From: Nymphaea colorata
Taxonomy: Eukaryota > Streptophyta > Magnoliopsida > Nymphaeales > Nymphaeaceae
NCBI RefSeq assembly: GCF_008831285.2
Contig: NC_045140.1
Coordinates: 23,020,131 to 23,084,130 of the forward strand
DNA: 64,000 nucleotides
Direction of reading: 5' to 3'
How positions within the stretch are numbered: position 1 is the stretch's first letter; every line of letters starts with the position of its first letter. A program made the translations under genes and the position numbers. Positions 37,339 to 51,671 of the stretch are shown piece by piece. Below the pieces are notes generated by a model, which worked only from the letters and a program-made list of their open reading frames with translations, ran no database searches and was not told where the DNA came from.

Positions 37339-38509
37339 TGACCTCACCCTCCAGCCCCACAGCGGCCATCCACTTCGCAGATGAGATAGAGTCGGTAGAC
37401 GCAGTCCCGAATCCGGACCCGAATCTGGATGCTTCAAATCGAACCGGCCAGGGCAAGTCCGGAGGACGAAGACGAACCATCCGAACACAGCGTTCTGAGA
37501 GCAAATCGGCCATTGTCAACCAAGAACGGTGCTAAGTGAATCAATACATCAAGAAGCTAGCCTTCGTGTACAACCCAAAATTTTGCCAGATTCCTGATTT
37601 TCTTAATATGAAACTTGCTCTGCTAAGAACTGCCAGAAAGGCTACAAGTGAAATCATGTAAGTGTTGAATATTATCTCAAAAAAGAGTTCAAAAAGTATT
37701 TTCGCTTTCAAGAAAGCTAAACACAATGATAAACGTAAACTCCTATTCGAGATTTGTCAATAAAACTGTCTGTATTAAGAAAATCAGAAAGTCTAGATTC
37801 ATATTTGAGATGCAGCCAAAAGTTCATGGTCTCTTGGATTGCTAATATGTTGATCATCTACACATGACAATCTAATCTAATGTTCTAAAATTCGGCTTAA
37901 CAGGCCAAATGAAGCAAATGTGTGGCAGATTGATTTGATTCATTAGCCAGTACAATGGTGTCACATGTCATAGCCCACTTATTTATTATTTATTGAATTA
38001 ACCTATGTATATTCCCTTTTCAAAGAAAAAGTATGTAATAATATGTTTTGTTGATTTGTAACCTGATTCAGCTGACGCAAACGCTGCAGATCTGATTCAG
38101 CTTTTTTTTTTTTTTTTTTTAAAATAATTACATCACTGATTTAAACATTTACTTCATCTAGAAGTTAACAGTACCATATAAAAGCGTAGAACAATGGAGA
38201 CCTATACAAGAACATATACAGTACTTTATACACGCAAAGGATTTACTGCTACTCTCAAAGCAGGAGACGAGGTGGGTGTGGGCAGTTGCCCACACAGTCC
38301 CACAAAAACTGGTTACATATTTCTACCCCTTAAAAACCTAAAGCTTAGGTACCACAGCCTGAAGTGAGAAATTTCTGGTTCTGCGCCCACTAGGGTTCAC
38401 AATAGGTCTTCAGACCTGTCGATGTGATGACGTCATAGCATATGAATATCATTCATCCATCCCTTCAGACCATGGATGCCTATGACAGTCATCACATCGA
38501 CAAGTAGAA
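37339..38509. other. Intergenic, no gene recognised
   Basis: This is AT-rich sequence with a T-run at 38101-38120 and a MITE hairpin fragment near 38271-38305 (GTGTGGGCAGTTGCCCACAC). Confidence 0.5.
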
Positions 38510-38682
38510 GTAGTGGCGGAGTCGGACATATTTGGTTGAGGGGCATTCACCTTATCTTTGAGGGGCATTTTATATGTAAACATGCAAAAATGTTGAGTTA
38601 GCCAATATATATGTAAAAGAGAGATTGTCATTAGGCTGTATGGGCAATTGCCCATACATACCCACGTGGCGGTTCAGTCCTG
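38510..38682. mobile_element. MITE of the CAGTGGCG family
   Basis: It begins TAGTGGCGGAGTCGG, contains two GAGGGGCATT boxes, and ends just after the hairpin ATGGGCAATTGCCCAT and a CGTGGCGG motif. The layout matches the element at 13490-13667. The right boundary is approximate. Confidence 0.55.
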
Positions 38683-39638
38683 GTCAAGAAGTCAAATTAC
38701 ACAAAACAAAACTTTTGTGGGTCATATCTAAATGAAAGAGGTCAGATTGCTAGAGTATGTGTGCCCATCCATCTTTATAACCATGTGGTACTTAGGGCAC
38801 CATGAAGAAGTGATCACCTAGTAGGCTAGTAGCTCACCTTTTAAATGCCACTAAAATCCAGTTTTTTGTTTGGTCTTCTATCAGTAAGTCAACCAATTAT
38901 ACATGTGTAACTTTGTTGATGTGCCCATGCAATACCATGACGGCGTTTGCTTTGCGTTTTTGGAATGCTCGGAAGGGACATCTTATTCCTGGCGTCTCAA
39001 GCATGGGAAGGACAAGCACGGCCCTAGGTTATCTATTTGGACCGATCCTCATGAAGAGGGATTGATCCTTCTTCATAATTTGGCAGAAAGCTACTGGTAT
39101 ACTACTGTATAAATAAGGAACATGTATAAGTTAGTTGGAGGAAGGATTGCAATCAAGTGGCTTACTTAATCCTTCCAACTTGTAGAGTTCACATGCCCAG
39201 ATGAACAAGCAACGACTCCAACAATGCCGTGACTGGACCTACTTATGAAATCGATCATGTTTACAAAAAAATATCTTACACGAAAAAATTGCAGGGGCTT
39301 ATCGGCGTTCATTTTTTTTTTAGGCAAGCGTATTCTGAGTAAAATGCCTCAATGTTCTTTTATGCTGCAATGAAAGGCTTGAATTTCAGGGGTAAAGCTC
39401 AGTCTGAGGTTGAGCCATCTTCTTTCATTTGAGTTCTTTTAATGCAGATGGCGAGGAGAATCTAGGGTACACGAAAAAGAGAACATCTCAAGATCATTTC
39501 TGCCGCATTTTAATGGTGGGATAGAAATTTTCAGAGAAGGGGTCTTTTTAATTTGTTTAACGAAAAGACGCGACCATGTTTGAATGAGAACTCTTCTGTT
39601 GCGTCAATGGTTCTTCCCGGCCATTGAAGCTCCTCCCC
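38683..39638. other. Intergenic, no gene recognised
   Basis: An open frame at 38903-39112 has no recognisable domain. The rest is non-coding by eye. Confidence 0.45.
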
Positions 39639-39652
39639 TTTATAAATAAATA
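39639..39652 (+). promoter_or_regulatory. TATA box upstream of a putative short gene
   Basis: A TTTATAAATAAATA stretch in a GC-richer context lies about 220 bases before the ATG at 39871, followed by a pyrimidine-rich leader. It fits a plant core promoter, but the gene it would drive is uncertain. Confidence 0.35.
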
Positions 39653-39870
39653 CAAGGAGAGGGACGAGAGGATACTTGCTACTGAGAAACCACATGCCAG
39701 CACCTCGACCCATAAAAGAGCCCGAGGGAGAGGGACCCCCCACGGCCCACCTAAAAAATTCCACTCAAGACCAACTGGTCTGAAGGGCCGATGAAGGATT
39801 GGTAGTTGGTCTCTGTGCCTGCGACCGGCCATTGCACACAACCACACACCCCTCTCTCCTCCTCCTGGCC

Positions 39871-40112
39871 ATGTTTCTCTATCTGCATAACAAACTCGTC
39901 ATTGCCATGGTTCTCTCTTCGCTGTTGTTGTTTACCACTTCCTCTTCCTCTTCTTCCCTGTTCTGTTCTGCAACTCATGGTAATCTCTCCTCATTCCTGT
40001 TTCTAAAGCAAATTTGAGAATGGTATCTTCTTTAGAAGTTGGTAACGAGTTAAGTGTTTGTGTTTTTGATACTGCAGGCGTTACTGTCGTTGATGGTTCG
40101 GTCTCTGTGTAG
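39871..40112 (+). CDS. Putative short secreted peptide (unrecognised)
   Basis: The model joins 39871-39979 to 40078-40112 (CATG/GTAATC and CTGCAG/GCGTTA) in frame for 47 residues. The N-terminus is a strong signal-peptide pattern: MFLYLHNKLVIAMVLSSLLL followed by Ser/Thr repeats and a CSATHG cleavage-like region. Only about ten residues follow (GVTVVDGSVSV), so the mature product would be tiny. An upstream TATA box and CT-rich leader support transcription. No family is recognised. It may be a decayed gene, since open sequence continues in another frame after the stop. Confidence is low. Confidence 0.28.
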
Positions 40113-43100
40113 GCTCATGGTGTCGCTTATCGGCCGGCCCGTGGCTTCCTTCACCACAATCTTGTATTACAGCGATCTGTTGCCACGGAATGTGAACTTA
40201 GAGCGCCTGGTTGAGAACGATCTTCTGGAGAGGGAGAACTATCTGTTCCATTGTATTATTAACATTTTGAGGTGTTTTTGGTGACAAAACCCCAAAATTC
40301 GACTCACTGTTGAGGATTTGATATTCTTATTTCCGGGGTTTCTTTTCCTTTTTCCCTTTTTTCCCTCCATACAATGTTGCAATGGCGAACAGTTTTCAGA
40401 GAGCAATGCAATGCAAGTACGGCTGCTTCTTACTTCTGCAGACTCATCGCTTTTGATTAGACGAAATGGTGGTAAGCACCCTCCGCTTTTCTTCCCGTGC
40501 GAGTTTGGTCTCTTCTTTTCTAAGGAAATAAAGAGGAAAAGATATTTAAATCTTTCCTTCTTCTGTATGATTTGGAATCAGACATAAGTACAGATCGCTA
40601 TATATTTTTTGATGCGTATACATTTTCCATTTCGTTAGTTTTTCAAGTTCTCCAAACTGGGATTTTTCTAATTGCTATCAAATGAAATATCACAAAGGTC
40701 AGGAAGGACAACTATGGAGTTGAACTTCTCCAAACAATCTTCTTTGTTAGGCAGAACATTGCCCACCAACATTATGAGATGCAAAGATCAGGTAGGAGAA
40801 CTTTGAGAGTTTTAGAAAACAAAAGCCCCTTCTTCCACCTACCTTATTAGATGTTCGGATTCGCAACGACCCTTTCAAGTATAAGAAGGTCAGCAGGCAC
40901 CGTCTCCTAGACTCTCACGCGAACAGTACCTGCAGTTAGAAGTCTGTTTTTAACTCCAACTTGCAGTAAAAAGAGAAACAGTGAAGTTTGAGCCTTGAGG
41001 AATGTCTATGTAATTGGACCGAGTGTAAAAGCTCGTGTGAACCTAAGTGATTTCTTTCAATTTGGTATCACAATTTGCTTTCAAACAAGGAACATATTTT
41101 GAGCACTCCTTTTCTCTTCCTTCAGACTGTTGCCGGCCTGGGAAAGCTATCTGTCCTGAACGCCCATAAGAAATAGCTGCCATGATCGGCAGCAGGGGAT
41201 CCCAGAGCCGCCTAGTGCGGCGGCTCACCTCATCTTTTGACGTGTGTAAAAGAGATGCCATGGGTTCAGAACTGTTGAAGGATACACAGGCTGTCCACCT
41301 TTATTAGTCAAACTGATATTTAGAAAGGCATTAGAACAGAACTCCCGGGGACGCAACTTTCGTCGCTCATTCTTTTTCCTATTCCATAGGGAATCACCTA
41401 GTCCTTCTTAGCCAACATAAATGGATAGATAGAGAGGAAGAAACAGAGTTCTCTTAAATGGTCGTGTAATTTTCGTTTATAGATCGTTTATATCATTCTC
41501 ACAATGTGTGTAAGAATTACAGTCATGTTATCATGTGCTATGAGACTGTGAGGTGCAAGTCTATAATTGGGGATTTGTCTAGGAGATAGAGCTGCTTCCT
41601 TCCCTAACTCAAGAACTAGTTTCCAGTGTATTCATGAGTGGCCTTTTCATGTTTACATGACTGCCAGTACTAGACAGTGTACTGCAGTGTTAGGTACTCC
41701 TATGACAATTCATTGTTGCCAAGTTTGACAGTGGTAGATTCAATTACATTGGAAGATAATCTTACCAGTTTAGAAAGCCCTTACAAAATTTTGGTAGGAT
41801 TAGTAAACGTTGTCTTCAGCCAGATTACAATCGACACATTCTGGTGCCTGAAAATATTAAAAGGGGCCTTCGGTGAACTTTTCCTAAAAAAGACGAAAGA
41901 AAGCGACGAAAGATGAAGAAAAAAATGGCCATCCTTAAGAACAAATGAAAAGGGCTCAAGGAAGGAACAACGTTTTAATGGCCCCACCAAACATGAATCC
42001 ATCTCTCCTTTTTTATATTTAAAAGCAACTGAATTTAGTTTAAACTAATTTGAAAATTAAATAAAACATAATAAATTTGTCCGGATGTAGATTGGCATGT
42101 CTCATTTCATTGAAGTCAGCCGATAGGTGACCCTGCAAATGGTATTCATGTGTTCCATGCAACTCAGCTGGTCTATTAAGTGATTGCCTCCTGGACTAAT
42201 ACCGAGTTCACTAATTAAAAAGAGCCTTAAACCACACTTCCAGTAACTCTGGACGTTATAACCTTCCACATGCAGCTGTTCGTGGATCATGAAACCCTAG
42301 AAAAGAATCATTTTAAATGCTTACAAAAAGGGAAATTTTCTTAAATACATCAATTGGACTTTCGCTAAATGCACATTTTCCTTTTTTTCCTGAGAAACCA
42401 CTCTTGGGTTGGAGTGGAAGATCAGTTGGTCATGCTTTTTTAAGTGCGCGACATGCCGGAAGGAGTGAATTGGGCCTCCCTGGCTTGCACTCATTGAAGA
42501 TCGTGAATGATCTGCCTTAGTGCCTTCGAGTTGAAACTTGCAACCTGATGGAGTGTTGTTTGGTTGGCCATGTGGTAGAAGGTATGCATGCATGATGAGA
42601 AGATGCCTAGGTTTAGACCACTACATAGAACTTTGCCAGCAATCAGAAGTAAAAAGAAAGAGAATCAAAGAAATGAAGGCAAAGATAGAACCTCTAGCCC
42701 GAAGAAGAAATCTCAGTAAAGCCATACAAAGATATGTGGCTTTGTCACTCTTCATAAATGAAAGTCCAGTTTTGCTGCTAGACAGATACTTTTCGTCAAA
42801 CATTATCCATCAAGAATGAAACTGTAAGAGTTAAATAATGAATTGGATGCTAGACTGCCGTCACATATAGAAAGATACGTAGAGGGTTCCTTCGGGGCTG
42901 TAAAGACCAAGTTATTAGATTTTATACTACCGATTTCAGACTCTGGTTCAGAGTTGGTTGAAACAAGAAGAGAACAAGATCCGTCTAGCATCAGGTGGCT
43001 GTTATATGTCCATAACTGGATTTGAAGTTTAATCAGTGCCCAATATAAATTGGGTTGGACTCATGTTTGAAATTTTACATTGTAGACAAGTCCTTTATTA

Positions 43101-43779
43101 TGAATCGGGTCCTGCTTTCCTCAACAAATTAGAGAGCTTCAGGTTAGGATAAGTCTGATCCGTTTACAGCCTTTCACCCGGGTAGGAGATCAAGATGTTG
43201 TCTCTTATATGCCCAAATGTAGCGAGGATGCAGTCCACTAACGACGTGTCCTGGGTCGACACCAAGGATCGGATTCAATTTCGTTGCCACAATATAAAAA
43301 TCTAAACTCCAAGCATGCTTGGTTCGGTTTTCTCGATTAACTAAGATCTTGCAAAATTTTCAGAAAAGTTTGGTGCTGAATCTTTGGTCTCTATAGAATC
43401 ATTATTGAAGACGTTAGGTTAGCTGGTGTAACTATTTCGCGTTCTGATCAGATTGCTTCACCCTGGTGTTGTCCTCCCCTTGGACCTGATGGCGGGGCCT
43501 GACCATAAGTTGTCAAAAAGAAAACCATTAATTTTGAAAGTTTTAGAAATGGAGACCCTGTCTACCATGAAGATGGATTGTGAGAAGGGACTCTAGCAAA
43601 TGGTTTGTAGAATTCAATTGATCTGTCTTTGCACATTTACTTGGGATCTGATCCTCCTCTGTTTAGGTGCAGGATCAGTGCCCTTCTCCCTTCTCAGGAG
43701 TCAGGTGTGCTGCGCTAAGGGACAGTGGATGCCATTCCTTGTTTAAGCTGCAGCTGGGTTTACCCATTGGTTGCTAAGG
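40113..43779. other. Long stretch with no gene recognised
   Basis: Sequence at 40113-40590 may be the decayed remainder or 3' region of the putative peptide gene. A TTTGGTATCACA at about 41056 weakly resembles an LTR primer-binding site. Coding-like frames at 42538-43025 could not be placed in any family. Confidence 0.4.
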
Positions 43780-44302
43780 ATCTGAAGGGGTTTTCTGCTA
43801 CCCTCACAAGGGTATTAAAATTTAAAATCACCTTGTGAATGAGTAGATCTTGAGACGGCCTTTAGGTCGGAGCTAATTAGATGCTTATTTTGTTCGATCT
43901 TGCAATCAAAGGGAGGCATATCACAAACATTTAAAACCCTTGGCTTCCAAATACACCCTACAAGACATTAACTCACAATTGGATTAATCGGCTGCAGGCT
44001 GAAACGCCGTATGAGACTTACAAGGCACTCAATACCAATATTGACAAGACTAATTAATTAGAGTCAACTTCTTTATTAAAAGTGACTTATCAAGGTCGCG
44101 TTTGTGACAATATCATTAAAAACCCAACATGCACATTCCCACAAGAATTGAATTCATGCTGATAAGTATGTTGTTTTAGATTAATGTCAAATTAACATCA
44201 TGAATATTGGAAGTTAAACTCAAGCCTGCATACTATATTGGATTAAGTTATAACTGCCATCCTCTTTGGGGTTGATAGGAACAACTACCAACCAAGTTAA
44301 AG
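43780..44302 (+). repeat. Dispersed ~520-bp repeat R1, uninterrupted copy
   Basis: It matches 59389-60118 along its length with frequent substitutions, starting near GAAGGGGTTTTCTGCTA and ending near ACAACTACCAACCAA. This copy lacks the MITE present in the other, so it shows the empty site (GAGACTTACAAGGCACTC). It abuts the first cysteine-protease fragment directly. Confidence 0.85.
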
Positions 44303-44497
44303 TTCATGGAGAGATAACTGGAGTGAGGGTGGATACATAAGAATGCAAAGGAATAATGCTGAAACTTCAACTGGATTGTGTGATATTGCCACTTGGCCTT
44401 CTTACCCCATCAAAATTGAACCCAACCCACCAACAATTTTCTGTGAAGAATATAATGCATGTCCTATGAGATCCACCTGCTGCTGCATCTACGAAGA
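44303..44497 (+). pseudogene. Cysteine protease array unit 1: C-terminal fragment
   Basis: The fragment starts inside the active-site Asn region (a SWRDNW-like stretch), runs through CDIATWPSYPIKI, and enters a granulin domain (EEYNACPM, then a CCCIYEE stretch). Such a granulin tail marks the RD21-type papain-like proteases of plants. Instead of completing the granulin domain it passes straight into the proregion of the next unit. This is a host gene remnant and not functional. Confidence 0.8.
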
Positions 44498-45779
<1,282 letters not shown>

Positions 45780-46112
45780 ATGAAGAGGGAGAAGAAATTC
45801 AAGATATTGAAAGACAACCTGCTCTACATTGACCAACATAATGCTAGAAGTCACTCCTACAAGTTGGCTCTCAATCGGTTTTCCGATTTCGCCAAGCCGT
45901 GCTAGAAGTCCAGGAGCGAGAATAAAATCCTAGCTTGATAGATTGGAGGGCCCTCAGTGCTGTTGTGTCAGTGAAGGACCAAAGGCAATGTGATAAATCT
46001 CTTCCTTTTCCTTCATTGTTGTTCTTTCAAAATTTTCGATCAACGAGCTACAATAATACATGGTACAATGGTTGAAATAAAATTTGATCTCCATTGTTTT
46101 TGTTGTTTCGCA
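45780..46112 (+). pseudogene. Cysteine protease array unit 3: proregion fragment
   Basis: This is a proregion-like segment (an RQPALH/TTCSTLT region equivalent to FKDNLLYID in a shifted frame), then the end of exon 1 and most of intron 1. It stops at the start of exon 2. There it joins about 18 bases (CCGTATGAGACTTACAAG) that also occur inside repeat R1. It is non-functional. Confidence 0.7.
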
Positions 46113-48102
46113 CTTTTGGGAAGCCGTATGAGACTTACAAGACTTACAAGTTTAATGTTTATACTTTTCAAAAAATAAATTTCTTAATATAAAGTTTGCG
46201 CTGATTCACAGCTGGTTCAACCAAAATTGCTGAATCGGCAGCTTGGCCAATTATGTAGGATAATTTAATTTATTTTTTTAAAGATATATATTTTTAGAAT
46301 TTTTGCTATAAACATCCATGTGGGTTCCAAGCTCTTGCCCTATTTTTTTAGTTACTCATTTTTCTTAATGTAATGGATGCCGCATCCTAGTTGGCTAATT
46401 AATTGTGAATCTGCACTCAGCAGTGGGTGTCACAGATGTTGAATGACAGGCAACTAAGTGAAAATGCAAACCAGTTAAAAAAAAGTGGCGTACTCAATCA
46501 TACCACATTGAACATACAATAGTGTCCAGATTGGCAATGCATAAGATTTTCCTTCATGAACGTACGATAAAAATAGTCCTCATATTTTCAGCTTGAATAT
46601 TTTGTTCAAATATTTCCATTATTTTGAAAACCAACACTAATAATCAAACTGCACATATCGACTACTTTCTCATCATTTTGTGTAGATGCGCTCTGCGGTC
46701 ACTAAGCCCCTACTAGATGAGACTCACATGTGCAAATTACTGTTGCTATTATTGGAGAAGAAGCTAAATGTAATGGGTCCAATGAATATAAATATCCATT
46801 CTCTCTCCCCATAGTTCATGCATGGGTGATGTAGTGAGGGCTATGTCACATGAACACGTATACTTGAACCGAACATTGATTGGATATCCATAACTAATAA
46901 GGTGCGGAGTTGAAGATATCTGATATTTTTTATTTGATTGCCAATATATTTAGTTAGATCTGATAAACAAACTCAGATCCAAAACCTAATCAAATCTGAA
47001 AACAGTATGCAATTTCATAACTAAATTCCTTGAAGCATGATGTTCAAGTGAAATCCAATGAAAATTGCATCTGATCACTAATGCTTATCCCTTGGGGTTG
47101 GGGTTGATGCAATAGGTAGAGTAAAGGTTGGTAGACGGTTAATATCTGTTTCGAATTCATGAGGTGTCAATTTGCTGCATTGTAAAAGAGAGAACATCAA
47201 TATATAAGTCAAAGTATAATGGGATGTCACCCCAAGGCAATGAATGCAGATTTGGCATCCCAAGGGATAGAGGGAGGGTGGGACTTCAGCACTCTTGTTT
47301 GGCTGTAAGATGAAATACTTTATTTGCTCACCCAACCCAACATTGCGTGTAAATGTAAGACTTTGCACTAGTGATATCAATTAAGATCCAACCTAGTTTT
47401 GAAACCAAAGTCGGAATCCAAGTTCAAATTTGGATCTAATTACAATAGGACTCGATTAATTCTGAATCCTTATCACATCTACAAAAATTGTCTCTTAATT
47501 GCAGCCAGAACTTATGTATTTGAATTCTGTTTTATAAGGTCTCCTCTCACCAGTTACACTCATTCCTGTGTATGCATATGGGTATGCAATAACTAAAATG
47601 TCTTTATTAATGTGAAAATGGAAGACTTTTGAAAGGATAAAATAAAAATTATCTTGTAATGGAGCACCCTCCTAAAAATTATCTTGCAATCTATAAAAAG
47701 AAATTTTTAAAAAGGATAAAAAAGGATTGTAAAAAAGTGACAATGTCTACTCTCTTATAGAAAAAACTTTAGAAAATGCCCCCATCCAAACTATATTTGT
47801 TGCCTGCATACTTCCATGCACTCAACTCAATCTCATCCTATAAAGGGATGAGGGCGAGAGCTCTCCTTGGTAAGCCTATCGACATGGGCAATGTATTGAG
47901 TTCTCTATCCCTCTCTAGCTCTCAAACAACTCTTGGTCAAGTTTTAGATTTCAGGTGGTGACAAGCAGAGGGAGTTTTAGGCGGGTCTTCTTCTTATTCT
48001 TTCATACAGTAGTTCTTCTTTTTGTAGGGACATATTTTATTCTTATATATTCCTGGAAATTTTTCTGGATTTTCCTTGTAGGGTGTTGAGATTCTTTCAG
48101 CC
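46113..48102. other. Between protease units, no gene
   Basis: This is AT-rich sequence. 46375-46830 resembles 53170-53960 at low identity (shared GATGCCNCATC and TTGGAGAAGAAGC-type blocks), suggesting an old duplication. 46870-47050 is another GATCTGAATCC-type region. The last 300 bases would be the promoter of unit 4. Confidence 0.45.
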
Positions 48103-49841
<1,739 letters not shown>

Positions 49842-51543
49842 TGATGATGTTGATAGTTACTAGAGTGATCAAAAGCTTTCCTTGTCATGGGAAAGAGGCC
49901 CATGACATACTGTTCATCAATGAATAATGCGACGAAAAATAACATCATTCCTTCTCAAGGAAAGGGTGGTTTGCTTTGTTTCTTATTTGATGTCCTTTGA
50001 TTGGACATATGGTGATTTCAAATTGTCAAAATAACGCCTTTCCTTTTCATGGAAATGATAGTTTGCTTTGTTTCTTATTAGATGTACTTTACTTGGACAT
50101 ATGGAGATTTCAAATTGTCTGCTAAGTCTACTTCACGTGCTGAAATGGAGACTTTTTACACACTGGGTTAACAACCATTACATAAGATGCCTGGTTTTTG
50201 TTTGTCTAAGAGAGTAGCCTCATATTTGAGATCTGATGCTGATATGAAATTACTTTTATGTGGGGCCCAAAAAGTAAACAAACATTGGATTTCTTTATGT
50301 AAAGAAAAGGGTTTAAGATACCAATATATTGCCAAAACCACATATGAAATGGAGATGCCCAATTGTACTGGGTTAACAACTTTACACATGATGCCTTGTT
50401 TTGTTTCTCTCAAGAAGTGTTTGATCGACTCATATTTGAGATATGAAGCTGATCAAAAATTCCATTTATATGGGACCCACAAAGAAAACAAACACTCGAT
50501 TCCACCATTATGTTGAAAAAAGAAAATGATTTAAGATACCGGTATATTTCCAAAACATCATATTTGAGATAGGATGAGAGGCGATCTGACCATAAATCCT
50601 TGGATTTGAGATCTCTAGTGATCTCAAATCATCTCGGCTCTCATATCCGAGGTAAACAAAGGCCTCCTAAATTATCCTACATAATTTTCTCCCCCTCTGT
50701 GTCAGCGTTTTCAAAATTTGGTTTATCAAAGACATCGTTTCACAATGCCAATACTTGATTCATTTGAAGATTTGAAAAAATTCAACATGATTGTCATTAT
50801 TTTGCTTGGGTGGCTTGGAGATAGTGTGTTCCTTTGTGGAATGGTGAAGTACCTAATAGTAGTTCATGGGCTTGGAGGGGCTAGAAAGATGTGGTACACT
50901 GCTGCGCTGGGAGGTGGAGGAATCTGCAACATTTTGGACTGAGGATTTGGGTAAAAGGATTGTAAAATTCATGGTCGATCCAAAAAGTTTCACATTTAGT
51001 TAGGAGGACAATCATGTGCGTGGTGGTGCACACGGAAATTCAGCATGGACGCCCTATGTTAAGGAATCTAAAGTCCTTTTGGATTAAAGATCTTGTTCTT
51101 TATACTCAACTTTGAAATGGAGAAGACTTTCTTCGATCGGTTTGGTCTATGGAATGAATTGAAGGATTTACTCTGTAACACCCTTTGGTCTGGTAAATGG
51201 CAGAAAGAGCTGAAGGCATGGATAGGTTTCTCTATTAGGCCTGACTCGTGGCCATCATTTAAGCGGCATGACTAGTGCATTGCTACGACCTGTCTGGTGA
51301 GGAGAGACATGCAAAATTTGGTAGCAACTGTTCGAAGTAAGGCCTGAAGACTGTATATTTGCAGAAGCGTACCATGCTCAGAGGGGATTCAAATGGAAAG
51401 CACATGAGCCTATGGAGGCGATACTTGAGAAATTTATCTCAGAGCCATGGGATAGTGAGAGTAATTGGTGGGCCTATGAGGTGGAAAACTGATTTGAATT
51501 CTAATCATGATTCCAAATTTCGTTTTGAGAAAATCTGTTTTAT
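49842..51543. other. Intergenic with tandem duplications
   Basis: It contains a pair of about 78-bp repeats (49950-50027 and 50041-50118) and a two-copy repeat of period 205 (50165-50570). Frames at 50718-50942 and 51093-51275 match nothing I recognise. Confidence 0.5.
50165..50570 (+). repeat. 205-bp tandem repeat, two diverged copies
   Basis: GGGTTAACAAC begins both copies at 50165 and 50370. Shared blocks include CATATTTGAGAT and TTTAAGATACC. The copies are clearly diverged. Confidence 0.75.
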
Positions 51544-51671
51544 AAAAACTTGGTTTTGAGAAAATTTTGTTTAGTTAATAATTTTAAAAACTTGGTTTTG
51601 AGAAAATTTTGTTTAGTTAATAATTTTAAAAACTTGGTTTTGAGAAAATTTTGTTTCGTTAATAATTTTAT
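51544..51671 (+). repeat. 42-bp tandem repeat, about three copies
   Basis: The unit AAAAACTTGGTTTTGAGAAA with its AT-rich continuation repeats at a period of exactly 42 bases (51544, 51586, 51628). The first copies are nearly identical, so expansion is recent. Confidence 0.9.

Noticed and set aside
36943-37519. 181- and 163-residue frames on the minus strand
   Set aside because: They run through the promoter and microsatellite in the wrong frames of the acidic-tail protein gene.
41056-41075. TTTGGTATCACA as an LTR primer-binding site
   Set aside because: Weak match, with no paired LTR and no gag or pol nearby.
42538-43025. Coding-like stretch, plus strand
   Set aside because: Lys/Arg/Glu-rich frames looked protein-like, but I could not place them in any family or gene model.
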